Shown here: piece by piece, positions 17,252 to 27,400 of the stretch
Layout: every line of letters begins with the position of its first letter
Numbering within the stretch: position 1 is the first letter of the stretch
Notes under the pieces: generated by a model
What the model was told of the DNA's origin: nothing
The model's database searches: none
The model's input: the letters and a program-made list of their open reading frames with translations, nothing else
Assembly (NCBI RefSeq): GCF_034439435.1
Contig: NZ_JAPCKJ010000001.1
Coordinates: 1-64,000 of the forward strand
Length of the DNA stretch: 64,000 bases
Source: Sarcina sp034439435
GTDB lineage: Bacteria > Bacillota > Clostridia > Clostridiales > Clostridiaceae
Direction of reading: 5' to 3'
Position numbers and translations under genes: made by a program

Positions 17252-20200
17252 CTATCTTGCAGTTCTTAAAGTTATAGATTCCTTACCTGAAATCTCACCA
17301 TTTGAATATTTAGCTGCAATTTTAAAATTATAGATTGTGTGTCTATTTAACCCCTTAAATGTATAAGAATTTTCATCTTTTCCTATTTCAGCTACTTTCT
17401 TACCATCTTTATAAAGAATATATCCTTCTAATCCTTCTGTAGTTTCTGGTTCTACCCAAGTTACAGTTACATCCTTTTTATTTACTTCTGATTCTTTAAA
17501 GTCTCTTACTGGATTTACAATAATCTCTGGGCTAGTTCCTTCTATTATATTAACTGTTTTTTCAGCGCCTTCAATTTCATGAACTATTCCTTCTCCATCT
17601 CCTATAGATGAGTTAGTTATGCTTAAAGACGTTCCTTCTGTCTTAGTTTCAGCTTTTAATACAACCTTTGTTAAGGCTTCCTTAGCTGGTAATGGTTCTC
17701 CTGTTAATGAACTTGCTAAAACTCTAACCTTTCCATCTTCTATTTTCTTAGCACTTACAAATACTCCATCCTTTGAAGTTGTTTCTACATAATCAAAAGC
17801 ATTTTCGTCATAATTTAATACAAAATCATAAGCCCATGCTTCTGAATTTGTTAATTCTTCTATTCCTACTCCAACTTCTAAATTATCTCCTACTTTAACT
17901 TCTTCTAAGGTTTCAAGAGATGCATTACCTGTTACCTCATTATTCTCTTTTAATGAACCATGAACATTTAATTCTGCAGCTGTAGCAAATTTTCCTCTGC
18001 TATTTGCTTGATCTGAAACACTATCTGTAACATCTAATCTAACATATTTAGCTTCTACATTATCAAACTCTATAAACTTTATAGATGCATTGTCTGCTAA
18101 TGCTCCTGATTTAACTTCTGTAAAGTTTTCTCCATCCATACTAACAGAAACTTTATATCCTGTTATTCTTCCATTTTTGCTATCTTGTCTTGGTACATAT
18201 TTAACCTTGTTTATTTCATAAACATTATCTAATTCCAAAGTTAAATAATGAGGACCTTCATGAGCAGGTGCTGACCATTTACTATGCCAGAAAGTATTCA
18301 TATCTCCATCTGAAGCGAAAGAAGCTGGTGCATTTTCACCTGTAACTTCTTCTGATGAAGCTGTTACTTTTACTGTGCTTGGATTTATTAATGTTAAGTC
18401 AAAGCTTAAAGCTTCTTGTATGAAAGACTGTGCAACCTTCTCAGATATAACTGCAAAGCTACTTAAAGCCTCATTTAATTTAGTCTGTGCAATTTCCTTA
18501 GCACTTTCATAAGCTTCCATGTCTCCATTTAATTGAGCTACTATCATATCTAAGCTTGCTTTGTCTCCTTGTGCTAAAGTAATAAGCTCATCAAGTTGTC
18601 TTGAACATTCTTCTAAAGCTACCTGTGGTAAATTTTCTTTTAAGTTATTGCATGCTTCTTCCATTCTTGCGAATTCACCATATAACTCCTCTATAATACT
18701 TGTAGCATCCTCTTTAGAAGATAGCTTATCCCATAAGGAATCCATCTTTTCTCTAAGCTCTGGAGCATCTTCTCTTCCTGATCTTGCCCAGGATCTATTA
18801 TCCATTCTTGTTGAATGATTTGCAAAAACCTTCATGTCTTCTGCTAAATCACCATAAAGCATTTCAATTGCTCTATTCCAAGCAGTATCATAATCATAAT
18901 TATCCATATTCCAGCTATAATCAGCAGCTGTGTGTATTGATATTTTTGAAAGTTCAGCATGTTCCATAGGATTTACTGTAAAGAAATCTACATATTGATC
19001 TAATCCCTTATCTAATCCATGCATTGGTCCTAAAGCAAGTTTACCTTTAAAATAGTCTGTTACAGGATAATTCCACCATACAGCCATATCTCTTTTATAT
19101 ATTCCACTTATAAGCTCTGCATCACTTAAAGGAATTTCATTTGTAACAACTCCAGGGCCAGTCCACATAACCTCTATATCATCTTGAATTGTTTCTGAAA
19201 AAATTCTAGTATAATTTCTAGGCTGTCCATTACTAACCATAGCTCCTGTATCATATTCTGTAGGAACTGTTATTAATGGTTTTACATCTCCCTTAACTTT
19301 TACAAATTCATCATTAAATCTATTTAAGACCTGAGCATGTTTAGCCGCACTCTTATCTGCAATGTCATCCCAATAAATAGCAAAACTTCTTACTCCCATC
19401 TCATATAAAGATTCTGCTTTGTTTAGCAAATGTTGAAAATCTTCTTCTCCTGCTTCTCCATCAAATCTTATATCTATTCCTGGAGAAATACCAAAGACAA
19501 AGTCAACTTTATTTTCATAAGCAGTATCTATAAGTTCTTGCATTCTTGCCATTTCACTTTCTGGATATGGGTCTCTCCATTTTTCTCTGTGATATGGATC
19601 ATCCTTTGGAGCATAAATATATGTGTTTAACTTATTTTCTCCATAGAATTTAATTTGATCTAATCTATCCGCTTGTGTCCATGGAGTTCCATAAAATCCT
19701 TCTACAATTCCCCTTGCACTCACTGTAGGATAGTCAGTTATATTTACTTCTGGTATATTAGAATCTTTAACTAACTGTTTAAATGTTTGAACCCCATAAA
19801 AAGTTCCATCTCCATCTTTTCCTTCAATGGCTATAGTGCCATCATTTGCAACTAAAGCATACCCCTCGTCTTTTAGCTCCTCTGTTGAAGTTCCATTTAA
19901 AGCCTGATCTAATTCTGGAATGTCGTCATCAACCTCTCCAATTATAAGTGTTGTTGAATTTGAATCATGTTCTGAATTTACCTCTATACCATTTGCATCT
20001 AAAAATTCTCTTAATGACTTTACTGCATCATCATCTGCAAGATTTTCTCCAACTAAATTTATAGAAGAAGTTATTTGAAATCCATCTCCAACCACTTCTA
20101 AATTTTCTGGTGTTGGATTTAAGTTCGGAACTAAAACCTGTGTTTCCTCCCCAGTTTTAGGCCCAACAGCTCTTACAGTAGTTGTTATTAATCCATTGGC

Positions 20201-20257
20201 TATAAAAATACAAGCAAAAGCTGAAGTTAAAAGTCTTTTAAGCATTTTTCTTTTCAT
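17252..20257 (-). CDS. nagJ: GH84 O-GlcNAcase / beta-N-acetylglucosaminidase NagJ
   Basis: 1001 residues with AGGAGG before the ATG. Signal peptide about 1-30, N-terminal alpha/beta domain (31-178), GH84 barrel opening with ARGIVEGFYGTPWT (181-194) and bearing the catalytic pair Asp297-Asp298 in YWDDI, helical region to about 625, CBM32 (about 630-768), cohesin-like X82 (about 773-908), FN3 (909-1001). Length and Asp positions match what I recall of C. perfringens NagJ, which removes terminal beta-GlcNAc from glycans and binds dockerin-bearing partners through its cohesin. The protein differs from my memory of that sequence at many places, so it is an orthologue rather than the same strain. 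The promoter carries palindromes and a cre-like site. Confidence 0.93.
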   Translation of the reverse strand: MKRKMLKRLLTSAFACIFIANGLITTTVRAVGPKTGEETQVLVPNLNPTPENLEVVGDGFQITSSINLVGENLADDDAVKSLREFLDANGIEVNSEHDSNSTTLIIGEVDDDIPELDQALNGTSTEELKDEGYALVANDGTIAIEGKDGDGTFYGVQTFKQLVKDSNIPEVNITDYPTVSARGIVEGFYGTPWTQADRLDQIKFYGENKLNTYIYAPKDDPYHREKWRDPYPESEMARMQELIDTAYENKVDFVFGISPGIDIRFDGEAGEEDFQHLLNKAESLYEMGVRSFAIYWDDIADKSAAKHAQVLNRFNDEFVKVKGDVKPLITVPTEYDTGAMVSNGQPRNYTRIFSETIQDDIEVMWTGPGVVTNEIPLSDAELISGIYKRDMAVWWNYPVTDYFKGKLALGPMHGLDKGLDQYVDFFTVNPMEHAELSKISIHTAADYSWNMDNYDYDTAWNRAIEMLYGDLAEDMKVFANHSTRMDNRSWARSGREDAPELREKMDSLWDKLSSKEDATSIIEELYGEFARMEEACNNLKENLPQVALEECSRQLDELITLAQGDKASLDMIVAQLNGDMEAYESAKEIAQTKLNEALSSFAVISEKVAQSFIQEALSFDLTLINPSTVKVTASSEEVTGENAPASFASDGDMNTFWHSKWSAPAHEGPHYLTLELDNVYEINKVKYVPRQDSKNGRITGYKVSVSMDGENFTEVKSGALADNASIKFIEFDNVEAKYVRLDVTDSVSDQANSRGKFATAAELNVHGSLKENNEVTGNASLETLEEVKVGDNLEVGVGIEELTNSEAWAYDFVLNYDENAFDYVETTSKDGVFVSAKKIEDGKVRVLASSLTGEPLPAKEALTKVVLKAETKTEGTSLSITNSSIGDGEGIVHEIEGAEKTVNIIEGTSPEIIVNPVRDFKESEVNKKDVTVTWVEPETTEGLEGYILYKDGKKVAEIGKDENSYTFKGLNRHTIYNFKIAAKYSNGEISGKESITLRTAR

Positions 20258-20269
20258 AGTCCCCTCCTA

Positions 20270-20319
20270 TTGTAAATTATTTACAATATAATTATAATAT
20301 CGTTTACAATTTATGTAAA
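20270..20319 (-). promoter_or_regulatory. nagJ promoter with two palindromic operators and a cre-like site
   Basis: Minus strand: TTTACA, 17-base spacer, TATAAT (20291-20296). Palindrome TTTACA-N5-TGTAAA (20303-20319) covers the -35; the perfect palindrome TTGTAAA-TTA-TTTACAA (20270-20286) covers the start site. Between them TTGTAAACGATATTA (20295-20309) fits the CcpA cre consensus at 14 of 15 positions. Catabolite repression and a specific repressor are inferred. Confidence 0.6.
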
Positions 20320-20327
20320 TGTATAAA

Positions 20328-20360
20328 AAAATCGGAAGGATAAAAATTCCCTTCCGATTT
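20328..20360 (-). terminator. Terminator of the 20368 GH101 gene
   Basis: AAATCGGAAG and CTTCCGATTT form a stem around a 13-nt middle, followed by a T run on the minus strand, right after the stop. Confidence 0.85.
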
Positions 20361-20367
20361 GTTTGTT

Positions 20368-23300
20368 TTATCTACTTGTTCTTAAAGTTAAAGATTCTTT
20401 GCTTGAAATTTCTCCATTTGAATATTTAGCCGCAATCTTAAAATTGTAAATTGTATGTCTATTTAATCCTTTAAAAATATAAGAATTTTCATGCGCTTGA
20501 ATTTCAGAAACTTTCTTTCCATCTTTATATAGTATATATCCTTCTAGACCATTAGTGATTTCAGGCTCATCCCAAGTTACCTCAACTTTGTTTCTTTCAA
20601 CACTTGTAGCTTCAAAATTTCTAACTGGATTTACTACTATCTCAGTACTTTCATGTTCATCTATAGTAAAATTATCAAGTACTAATATGGAATCACTTAA
20701 CTTATCAAAAGCTAAATAATGATCATTATATTTTCCAGTTTCAAAAGTATATTCAAAGGTTCCATATTCTCCTTCATACTCCGGAAGAGTAACTCTGAAA
20801 CCTTCTTCATTTCCTCCCTTATCAGTTTTAAGAACTAAATCATATTTTCCATAAACATCTGGTGAATCAAATTCATTAACAGGGAATTTATAATCAAATT
20901 TAACTGTATATTTTCTATTTGGTTTAAAGTTTAATATTCCTGGAGTTGTTCTTAAAACTAATCCTCTTATATGCTCCTGTGATTTTAAACTCCAATTTCC
21001 TGAAATAGTATCATTTGTGTATCCTTCATGTAATTCTGAAAGATGCGTTCTAGTTGGTCCATCAAGAGGTTGTACAAATGGTCCCCATCCTTCATCTACG
21101 CTTTCAAAATCTTCATAATAATAATGCTCATTTTGCTTTTCTATTTCCTCTGCATTTCTTTTATGATCCACAATCCTAACATTATCAAAATAAACTTTTG
21201 CTTCACTATCACCCTTTGCTACTTTTAAATTTATTGTTACTTCACTTAATTCTTCAGGCAAAGTGAAATCCACTTTTATATTTTGGAAATTAGTGTACAT
21301 TTTATCACTATTTTTAGTGTAGTTCACACCATTAGCTGCATCTATTGTTTTTTCAAACTTCTCCCCAGTTCCAAGTTCTACTTCTAAAGTTACATCTCTT
21401 TCTTTTCCAGGTGTTATTTCAGCCAAAACAGAAGCAGTATAATCCTTGCCACCTTCTAATTTTATCTCCTGAGAAATTTTAGCATCTTCTTTTCCATCTA
21501 CCATTGCATAAGTTTGTCCTGCTGATCTTTCATTTTCTTGGAAGAATCCTATATGGTCTATATTATCTGCTGTTGAAGACACATTCCAATATCCTGATTC
21601 ATCTCCCTCTCCTTCAATAAAATCTTTACTATCAAATCCAGGATCTCCAATATTACTTGTACTTCCCCACTGAGTATCTCCTAAGGTTTCTTCAACTTTT
21701 TCATCATATAAAACATAAGGAGTTTCTGCCTTTAAGTTTAAAACAACTTGTCCATCTACAACTTCTATCTCCTTAACAAATTTTCTTCCTTGATCTGTTG
21801 TTTCATAAAGATATACTTTTTCTACATTATTATCTTTCCAAGCTTTAGGTAAATGCCACGTTCTTTCTTCTTCAAAATCATTCCATGCATAAACCTTATC
21901 AGGATTTTCTATATCAGTTTCACTATAAGGTATAAATACTCTATCATTTTTAGAAAGTAATTTATCTCCTTTATCCTCTTCTCTATCATCATTTCTATAA
22001 GTTGTCCCTGAATAAATTAGGTTTCCATCCTTATACATTTCTGTATCTCCACCTAGAACTTTACCATATTCATTTACATTTAAGGTTCCATCTACAACTT
22101 TTACTTCTAAGTCTCCTTCAAATTTAACATTTTCATTGTTGTTCCACTCCACAATAGGGAAATGTTGCATATATTTTGTAGGTAAAGTCCAATTATAGAA
22201 GGTTTCAACTGAATAATCTATATTATTTTCTATTGGACAATCTCCTGACCATCCCATAAAGCCTTTATTTTTATTACCCTTTAATAGAATATCATTAGGG
22301 AATACATCCTTCATTTCATTTTCTACAAATCTAACTATTTGGCTTCTAGTTCCTCTATATTGCTCTCCTAAATCTACTCCATTTTCTATTTTTCCTTCAT
22401 TATAAGTTAAATCTGCCCAGTGAGTCCAAATTGCATTTCTTCTCATTGGCCCACTCCATTCAGTAGCTATATACCAATCATTTTCCATCAAAAATTCTTG
22501 AAGCTTATATTCATGCCATTGTTTTTTCTCTCTATAAACATCAACATAAACCCAATCTAGTTCGCTTGAAGCCTCTTTAAGTTCTTTAAGTCTTGCTCTT
22601 AATCCACTTGGTCCTTTATCTAAGATATCTTTTCTTTTATCTACATACCAAGACTGATCTAGCCAATTCCAACCTGTTCTATAAGGCTGTTCTAAAACAT
22701 CAAAATTAAAATGCTTAGCTTCAGGATAAATTTCAGTAGTATTTATATGAACTCCAACTAGAGTATTATAGTCCTCTCCAACTTTTTTAGCCATTTCGTT
22801 AAATTCTTCTACTCCACCGGCTCTCTCATTAAAGTTATTACCATAATCAGGATGTCCACTATCATGTCCTTCTGATTGATATCCCTTAATTAATAACATT
22901 TGTCCAAAACCATCTAAATAATTTGAGTACTTTGCAACTTGGTCTGTTAATCTATCAAAAGTATATTGAGCTTGAGAAGCAAAATTCATGGCAATATGAG
23001 ATACATTATCTTTAACCACATCATAACCATGAGGTTTGTTCATACGTTCTCTATGAGCAATGGCTGCATCCTGCCAATCAACATCTCCACTATTATTAGC
23101 ATCATCAGTTATAACTATTCTTGACCATGGAAGTTCCACAATCTCATTTTCAACTTCTCTATAAGTCCAATTAGCATTCCACATTCCTGCTTTTTTTATA
23201 TCCCCATCCATAACTGTTTGATAATAAAGTTGTCTTTCATAATCTAAAACGTTATTTTCCATGCTAGCTGCTAACTGACCATTTTCCATCATTATCATGG

Positions 23301-24027
23301 TTTGATTAACTGGTTTTTCATCTAAAGGCTTGTCCTTTAAACTATAAAAATAATCATCAGAACTTAAGACATAAAAAACTCTTGCTGCAGCTATATCTGG
23401 ACTTTCTTCTTTTTCATTAATAGTAACTAAATTATGATTTGGTATTGAAATATCAAAGACCTTAAAATCACCTTTTTCTAATATATTTTCAAAATTTAAA
23501 GTTATAGTATTATTCATTAAAGAAATAGATATTTTCATTTCAACATTTATTTCATCAAAAACTAAAGTGTATAAGTAACCTTCAAACTTATCTCTAATTT
23601 CCTTTTTTTCTTTTAATCTAGGTTTATATATTTCTCCATTAATTAAAAATAAATCTTTAGATTTATCTGTTCCTTTAATTACTTTATCTCCCTTTCTATA
23701 TTCAACTACATTAGGGAATTTAGTATCTAACACTACAGTTAAATCATCCGATTTAATCTCTATGGTATCCTCAATTATTCTTTCCTCACTATTTTCTATA
23801 ACTTCTTGAATTTCATCAGAATAATAAGTTTGAGAAGCCCCTTCTAACTCCTCATTTAAAATCTCAGTAACATCCCTTACTTCCTGACTTTCAGATATCA
23901 CACTCTCCTCTTTTTTCTCATTTGCATTTACCATGCTTGGAGAAACCAAAGATATGGCATACATTGATGTAGCTATTGCAGCTACATACTTTAAAGCGTT
24001 CTTTTTCATAAAATTATAACGTGTCAT
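20368..24027 (-). CDS. GH101 endo-alpha-N-acetylgalactosaminidase, short form
   Basis: 1219 residues: signal peptide (1-36), GH101 region (about 85-800) with WVYVDVY (predicted nucleophile Asp496) and ATEWSGP (acid/base Glu523), an EF-hand-like loop DDANNSGDVDWQDA typical of the family, two galactose-binding-like beta-sandwich domains, and FN3 (about 1130-1219). Compared with the gene at 12114 it lacks the N-terminal LamG-like domain, CBM32 and cohesin. The catalytic part is closer to the GH101 at 24407 than to the one at 12114 (shared ATEWSGPMR-NAIWTHWADLTY). It probably has the same linkage specificity but different aglycone or binding preference. Secreted. Confidence 0.88.
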   Translation of the reverse strand: MTRYNFMKKNALKYVAAIATSMYAISLVSPSMVNANEKKEESVISESQEVRDVTEILNEELEGASQTYYSDEIQEVIENSEERIIEDTIEIKSDDLTVVLDTKFPNVVEYRKGDKVIKGTDKSKDLFLINGEIYKPRLKEKKEIRDKFEGYLYTLVFDEINVEMKISISLMNNTITLNFENILEKGDFKVFDISIPNHNLVTINEKEESPDIAAARVFYVLSSDDYFYSLKDKPLDEKPVNQTMIMMENGQLAASMENNVLDYERQLYYQTVMDGDIKKAGMWNANWTYREVENEIVELPWSRIVITDDANNSGDVDWQDAAIAHRERMNKPHGYDVVKDNVSHIAMNFASQAQYTFDRLTDQVAKYSNYLDGFGQMLLIKGYQSEGHDSGHPDYGNNFNERAGGVEEFNEMAKKVGEDYNTLVGVHINTTEIYPEAKHFNFDVLEQPYRTGWNWLDQSWYVDKRKDILDKGPSGLRARLKELKEASSELDWVYVDVYREKKQWHEYKLQEFLMENDWYIATEWSGPMRRNAIWTHWADLTYNEGKIENGVDLGEQYRGTRSQIVRFVENEMKDVFPNDILLKGNKNKGFMGWSGDCPIENNIDYSVETFYNWTLPTKYMQHFPIVEWNNNENVKFEGDLEVKVVDGTLNVNEYGKVLGGDTEMYKDGNLIYSGTTYRNDDREEDKGDKLLSKNDRVFIPYSETDIENPDKVYAWNDFEEERTWHLPKAWKDNNVEKVYLYETTDQGRKFVKEIEVVDGQVVLNLKAETPYVLYDEKVEETLGDTQWGSTSNIGDPGFDSKDFIEGEGDESGYWNVSSTADNIDHIGFFQENERSAGQTYAMVDGKEDAKISQEIKLEGGKDYTASVLAEITPGKERDVTLEVELGTGEKFEKTIDAANGVNYTKNSDKMYTNFQNIKVDFTLPEELSEVTINLKVAKGDSEAKVYFDNVRIVDHKRNAEEIEKQNEHYYYEDFESVDEGWGPFVQPLDGPTRTHLSELHEGYTNDTISGNWSLKSQEHIRGLVLRTTPGILNFKPNRKYTVKFDYKFPVNEFDSPDVYGKYDLVLKTDKGGNEEGFRVTLPEYEGEYGTFEYTFETGKYNDHYLAFDKLSDSILVLDNFTIDEHESTEIVVNPVRNFEATSVERNKVEVTWDEPEITNGLEGYILYKDGKKVSEIQAHENSYIFKGLNRHTIYNFKIAAKYSNGEISSKESLTLRTSR

Positions 24028-24110
24028 TTTAAAGTTACCCCTCCTAAATTACATCTCCATAATAATATATGCTTTACCACTTATTATTATGTTAACTTTT
24101 TTTATAGGCT

Positions 24111-24325
24111 ATGTTTTAAACTAGTGTTACTTTTTAGATAGAACTGTAAGACCATCTTTAATGAGCAGTTAGTATTGCATCATATATGTTTAAGAAGCTT
24201 TTTCTGTTTGAGCACATCGAGTTTAAAAGCTTTAGCTATTATTCTGGAGTATATGATAGCAATACTTTGCGAATTTAAGTTAGGTCTGAAGAGCTGGCTA
24301 AAAATTAACATTTACCTAAAATATA
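24111..24325. repeat. MITE-like element with about 25-bp terminal inverted repeats
   Basis: Left end ATGTTTTAAACTAGTGTTAC and right end ending TTAACATTTACCTAAAAT form imperfect terminal inverted repeats. Both ends and the subterminal AGACCAT / AGCAGTT sequences recur at 52152-52241; single ends recur at about 34270-34293 and 38425-38452. No coding capacity. Confidence 0.6.
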
Positions 24326-24355
24326 GTCTTTTTATAATAAATTCCTTATTATAAT

Positions 24356-24392
24356 AAAAGAGCATGAAACCTTTGGCTCCATGCTCTTTTTT
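24356..24392 (-). terminator. Terminator of the 24407 GH101 gene
   Basis: AAAAGAGCATG pairs with CATGCTCTTTT around a 13-nt middle, T-rich on both sides; 15 bases after the stop. Confidence 0.85.
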
Positions 24393-24406
24393 ATATTATT
24401 AATTCA

Positions 24407-27400
24407 TTATCTAGCAGTTCTTAATGTTATGCTCTCTTTACTTGAAATCTCTCCATTTGAATACTTAGCAGCAATCTTAAAGTTATAGATTGTGTGTCTA
24501 TTTAATTTCTTAAAGATATATGAAGTTTCTTCTTTACTTATTTCATCAACCTTTTTGCCATCTTTGTAAAGAATATATCCTTCTAATCCTTCTGTAGTTT
24601 CTGGTTCTACCCAAGTTACAGTTACATCTTTTTTATTAACTTCAAATTCCTTAAATTCTCTTACTGGATTAACAATTATTTCTGGTTCAACTGGTACTTC
24701 TTTTTGCTTAACATTAATCTCTGCTGCTGATGCATATCCACCAACACCTTCTAAAGCAATAAGTTTTACGTGAGTAGCTTCTACAGCATCAAACTTAACT
24801 ACCTTAAGCTCCTCATCATTTGCCCACTTTCCAGTGCTAACAGTTGTGAAGTTTTCTCCATCATTACTTACCTGAAGTTCATATTGAGTTATTCTACCAT
24901 TTCCACCACTTTGTCTTGGAAGATAAGTAAATGTATCTATAACATAACTCTTATCCCCTTCCTTATCTAGATCTAAAGTTACATGATATGGTTTATCTCC
25001 TGAACCATCCCAAGGAGTATGCCATATTGTTCCTTCATTTCCATCTAGAGCATATCTAGCTGGTCCTTCTCCACCTGCATCTGACTGCTCTGCATTAGCA
25101 ACAATGCTCATCTTTTCTTGAGGAATAGCTAATGGATCTACTGGTGGTTTTGGTGGCTCTGGGAATGGATTATCAACTTCTCCATCATACTCATTTATTG
25201 TTAAATCATCTAAAACTAAGATTCCATTTCCAACCTTTTCAATAGCTATATAGTAGTCATCTTGACTTCCAGTTTCAAAGGTATATTCAAAAGTTCCTGA
25301 GCCTTGTCCTGTTTCTTCATTAATCTCATATCTGTCTAATCTTGCTCTCATAACAGTTTCTTCTTCGCTACCCTTAGCTTTATCAGATTTAACTGCTATA
25401 TCATAATTACCATATTTATCTCCCTTATAGAAATCACTGTCTGGGAATTTATAATCAAGTTTTATTGAGTATTTCTTATTAGGTTCTAATTTTAATAAAC
25501 CTGGAACTGTTCTAGCTACTAAACCTGATCCTCCCTCTTGAGTTTTAAATGACCAATCACCATTTATTGTATCGTTAGTATAGCCATTTATATTTCTTTC
25601 TGAAAGGTGAGTTTGACATGAACCATTATATCCATAAACAAATGGTCCCCATCCTTCATCTACACTTTCAAAATCTTCATAATAATAGTTCTCATTTTGA
25701 GAAGTTTTCTCCTCTTCACTCATCTTATGCTCAACAACCCTTACATTATCAAATCTAACATAAGAATCACTTTCTCCCTCTCCAGCATTTAATGATACTT
25801 GAATCTCATTTACTCCCTCTGGTACAGTAAAATCTACCTTAATTCTTTGGAAGTATGTGTTGTGTTTATCACTGTTTACTGTAAAGTTTCTAAAATTAGT
25901 TGAAGTTATGCTTTGTTTAAATACCTCATCTCCAACTTTAACTTCTATTTCTGCTTCTCTTTCTTTACCTGGAGTTATTTCAGCCCAAACTGATGCTGAG
26001 TAATCTTTTCCTCCTTTAAGAGTTATATTTTGAGTTACTCCACCAGCCTCTTCTCCATCTATTCTTAAATAGGTTTGTCCAGTATTATTAGTAAAGCTTC
26101 CATTAGCTTCTGAAACTCCTGTTTCTCTTTCAAAGCTTACATTGCTTCCATCACCTTCACTAGTCTTACTCCACCAACCATAAGAATCATCTTCTCCATC
26201 TTTGAAATCATAGCTATCAAATCCCATATCTCCTACAGAACTTGTTTCACTCCACTCAGTTGTTCCTATAGTTTCTTCAACTTTTTCATTATAAATAATA
26301 TATGGAGTACTTGGATTTAGATTTAAAGTAATTTGTCCATCTACTACTGGAATTTCCTCAACTAATCTTCTTCCTTCTCCTGATGTTTCATAAAGATAAA
26401 CTTTAGAAGTTCCTTCTTCTTTCCAACTCTTTGGTAAATGCCATGTTCTTTCCTCATCAAAGTCATTCCATGCGTAAACTTTATCAGGATTTTCTATATC
26501 AGTTTCACTATAAGGTATGAATACTCTATTATCTTTTGATAATAATTTATCTCCAGCATCCTCAGCTCTGTTGCCTTCTGAACTTCCATTTCTATAAGTT
26601 GTTCCAGAGTATATTAAATTACCATCTTTCTCAAGTTTGGTATCTCCCCCTATAACTTTTCCATACTGGTCTTTATTTAGATTCTCAATTGAACTAACTA
26701 AATTATTTTCAAATGTAGCCTCAGTATCAGTCCATTTTATAATTGGGAAGTGCTGCATATACTTTGTAGGTAAAGTCCAATTATAGAAAGTCTCTACAGA
26801 GTATTCTATATTCTTCTCTCTTGGAGCATCTCCTTCCCATCCCATAAATCCTTTATTCTTATTACCTTTTAATAAAATATCATTAGGGAATACATCTTTC
26901 ATTTCATTTTCAACAAATCTAACTACTTTACTTCTTGTTCCTCTATACTGTTCTCCCCAGTTAACTCCATTTGATATATTTCCACCATCATAAGTCAAAT
27001 CAGCCCAGTGAGTCCAAATAGCATTTTTTCTCATAGGACCACTCCACTCTGTAGCAACATACCAGTCATTATCCATTAAGAAGTTTTGAAGCATATACTC
27101 GTTCCAAGGATTTGTTCTATAAACGTCCACATAAACCCAATCCAATTCTGATGTAGCCTCTTTCAATTCATCAAGTCTAGCCTTTAATCCAGTTTCTGTT
27201 TCATTTAAAACATCTGCTCTTTTATCTACATAATATGATTGATCAAGCCACTTCCATCCTTTTCTATAAGGCTGCTCCAAAAGTTCATCTAAGAAATACT
27301 TAGCCTCTGGATATAATTCTGTTGTATTTATATGAACACCAACTAAAGTGTTATATTTTTCTTCTACAACCTTAGCCATTTCATTAAACTCTTCTACTCC

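Larger units (their letters stand above)
24028..24406. other. Intergenic region holding an inverted-repeat element
   Basis: Contains the promoter side of the 20368 gene, the element at 24111-24325 and the terminator at 24356-24392; no open reading frame. Confidence 0.6.
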
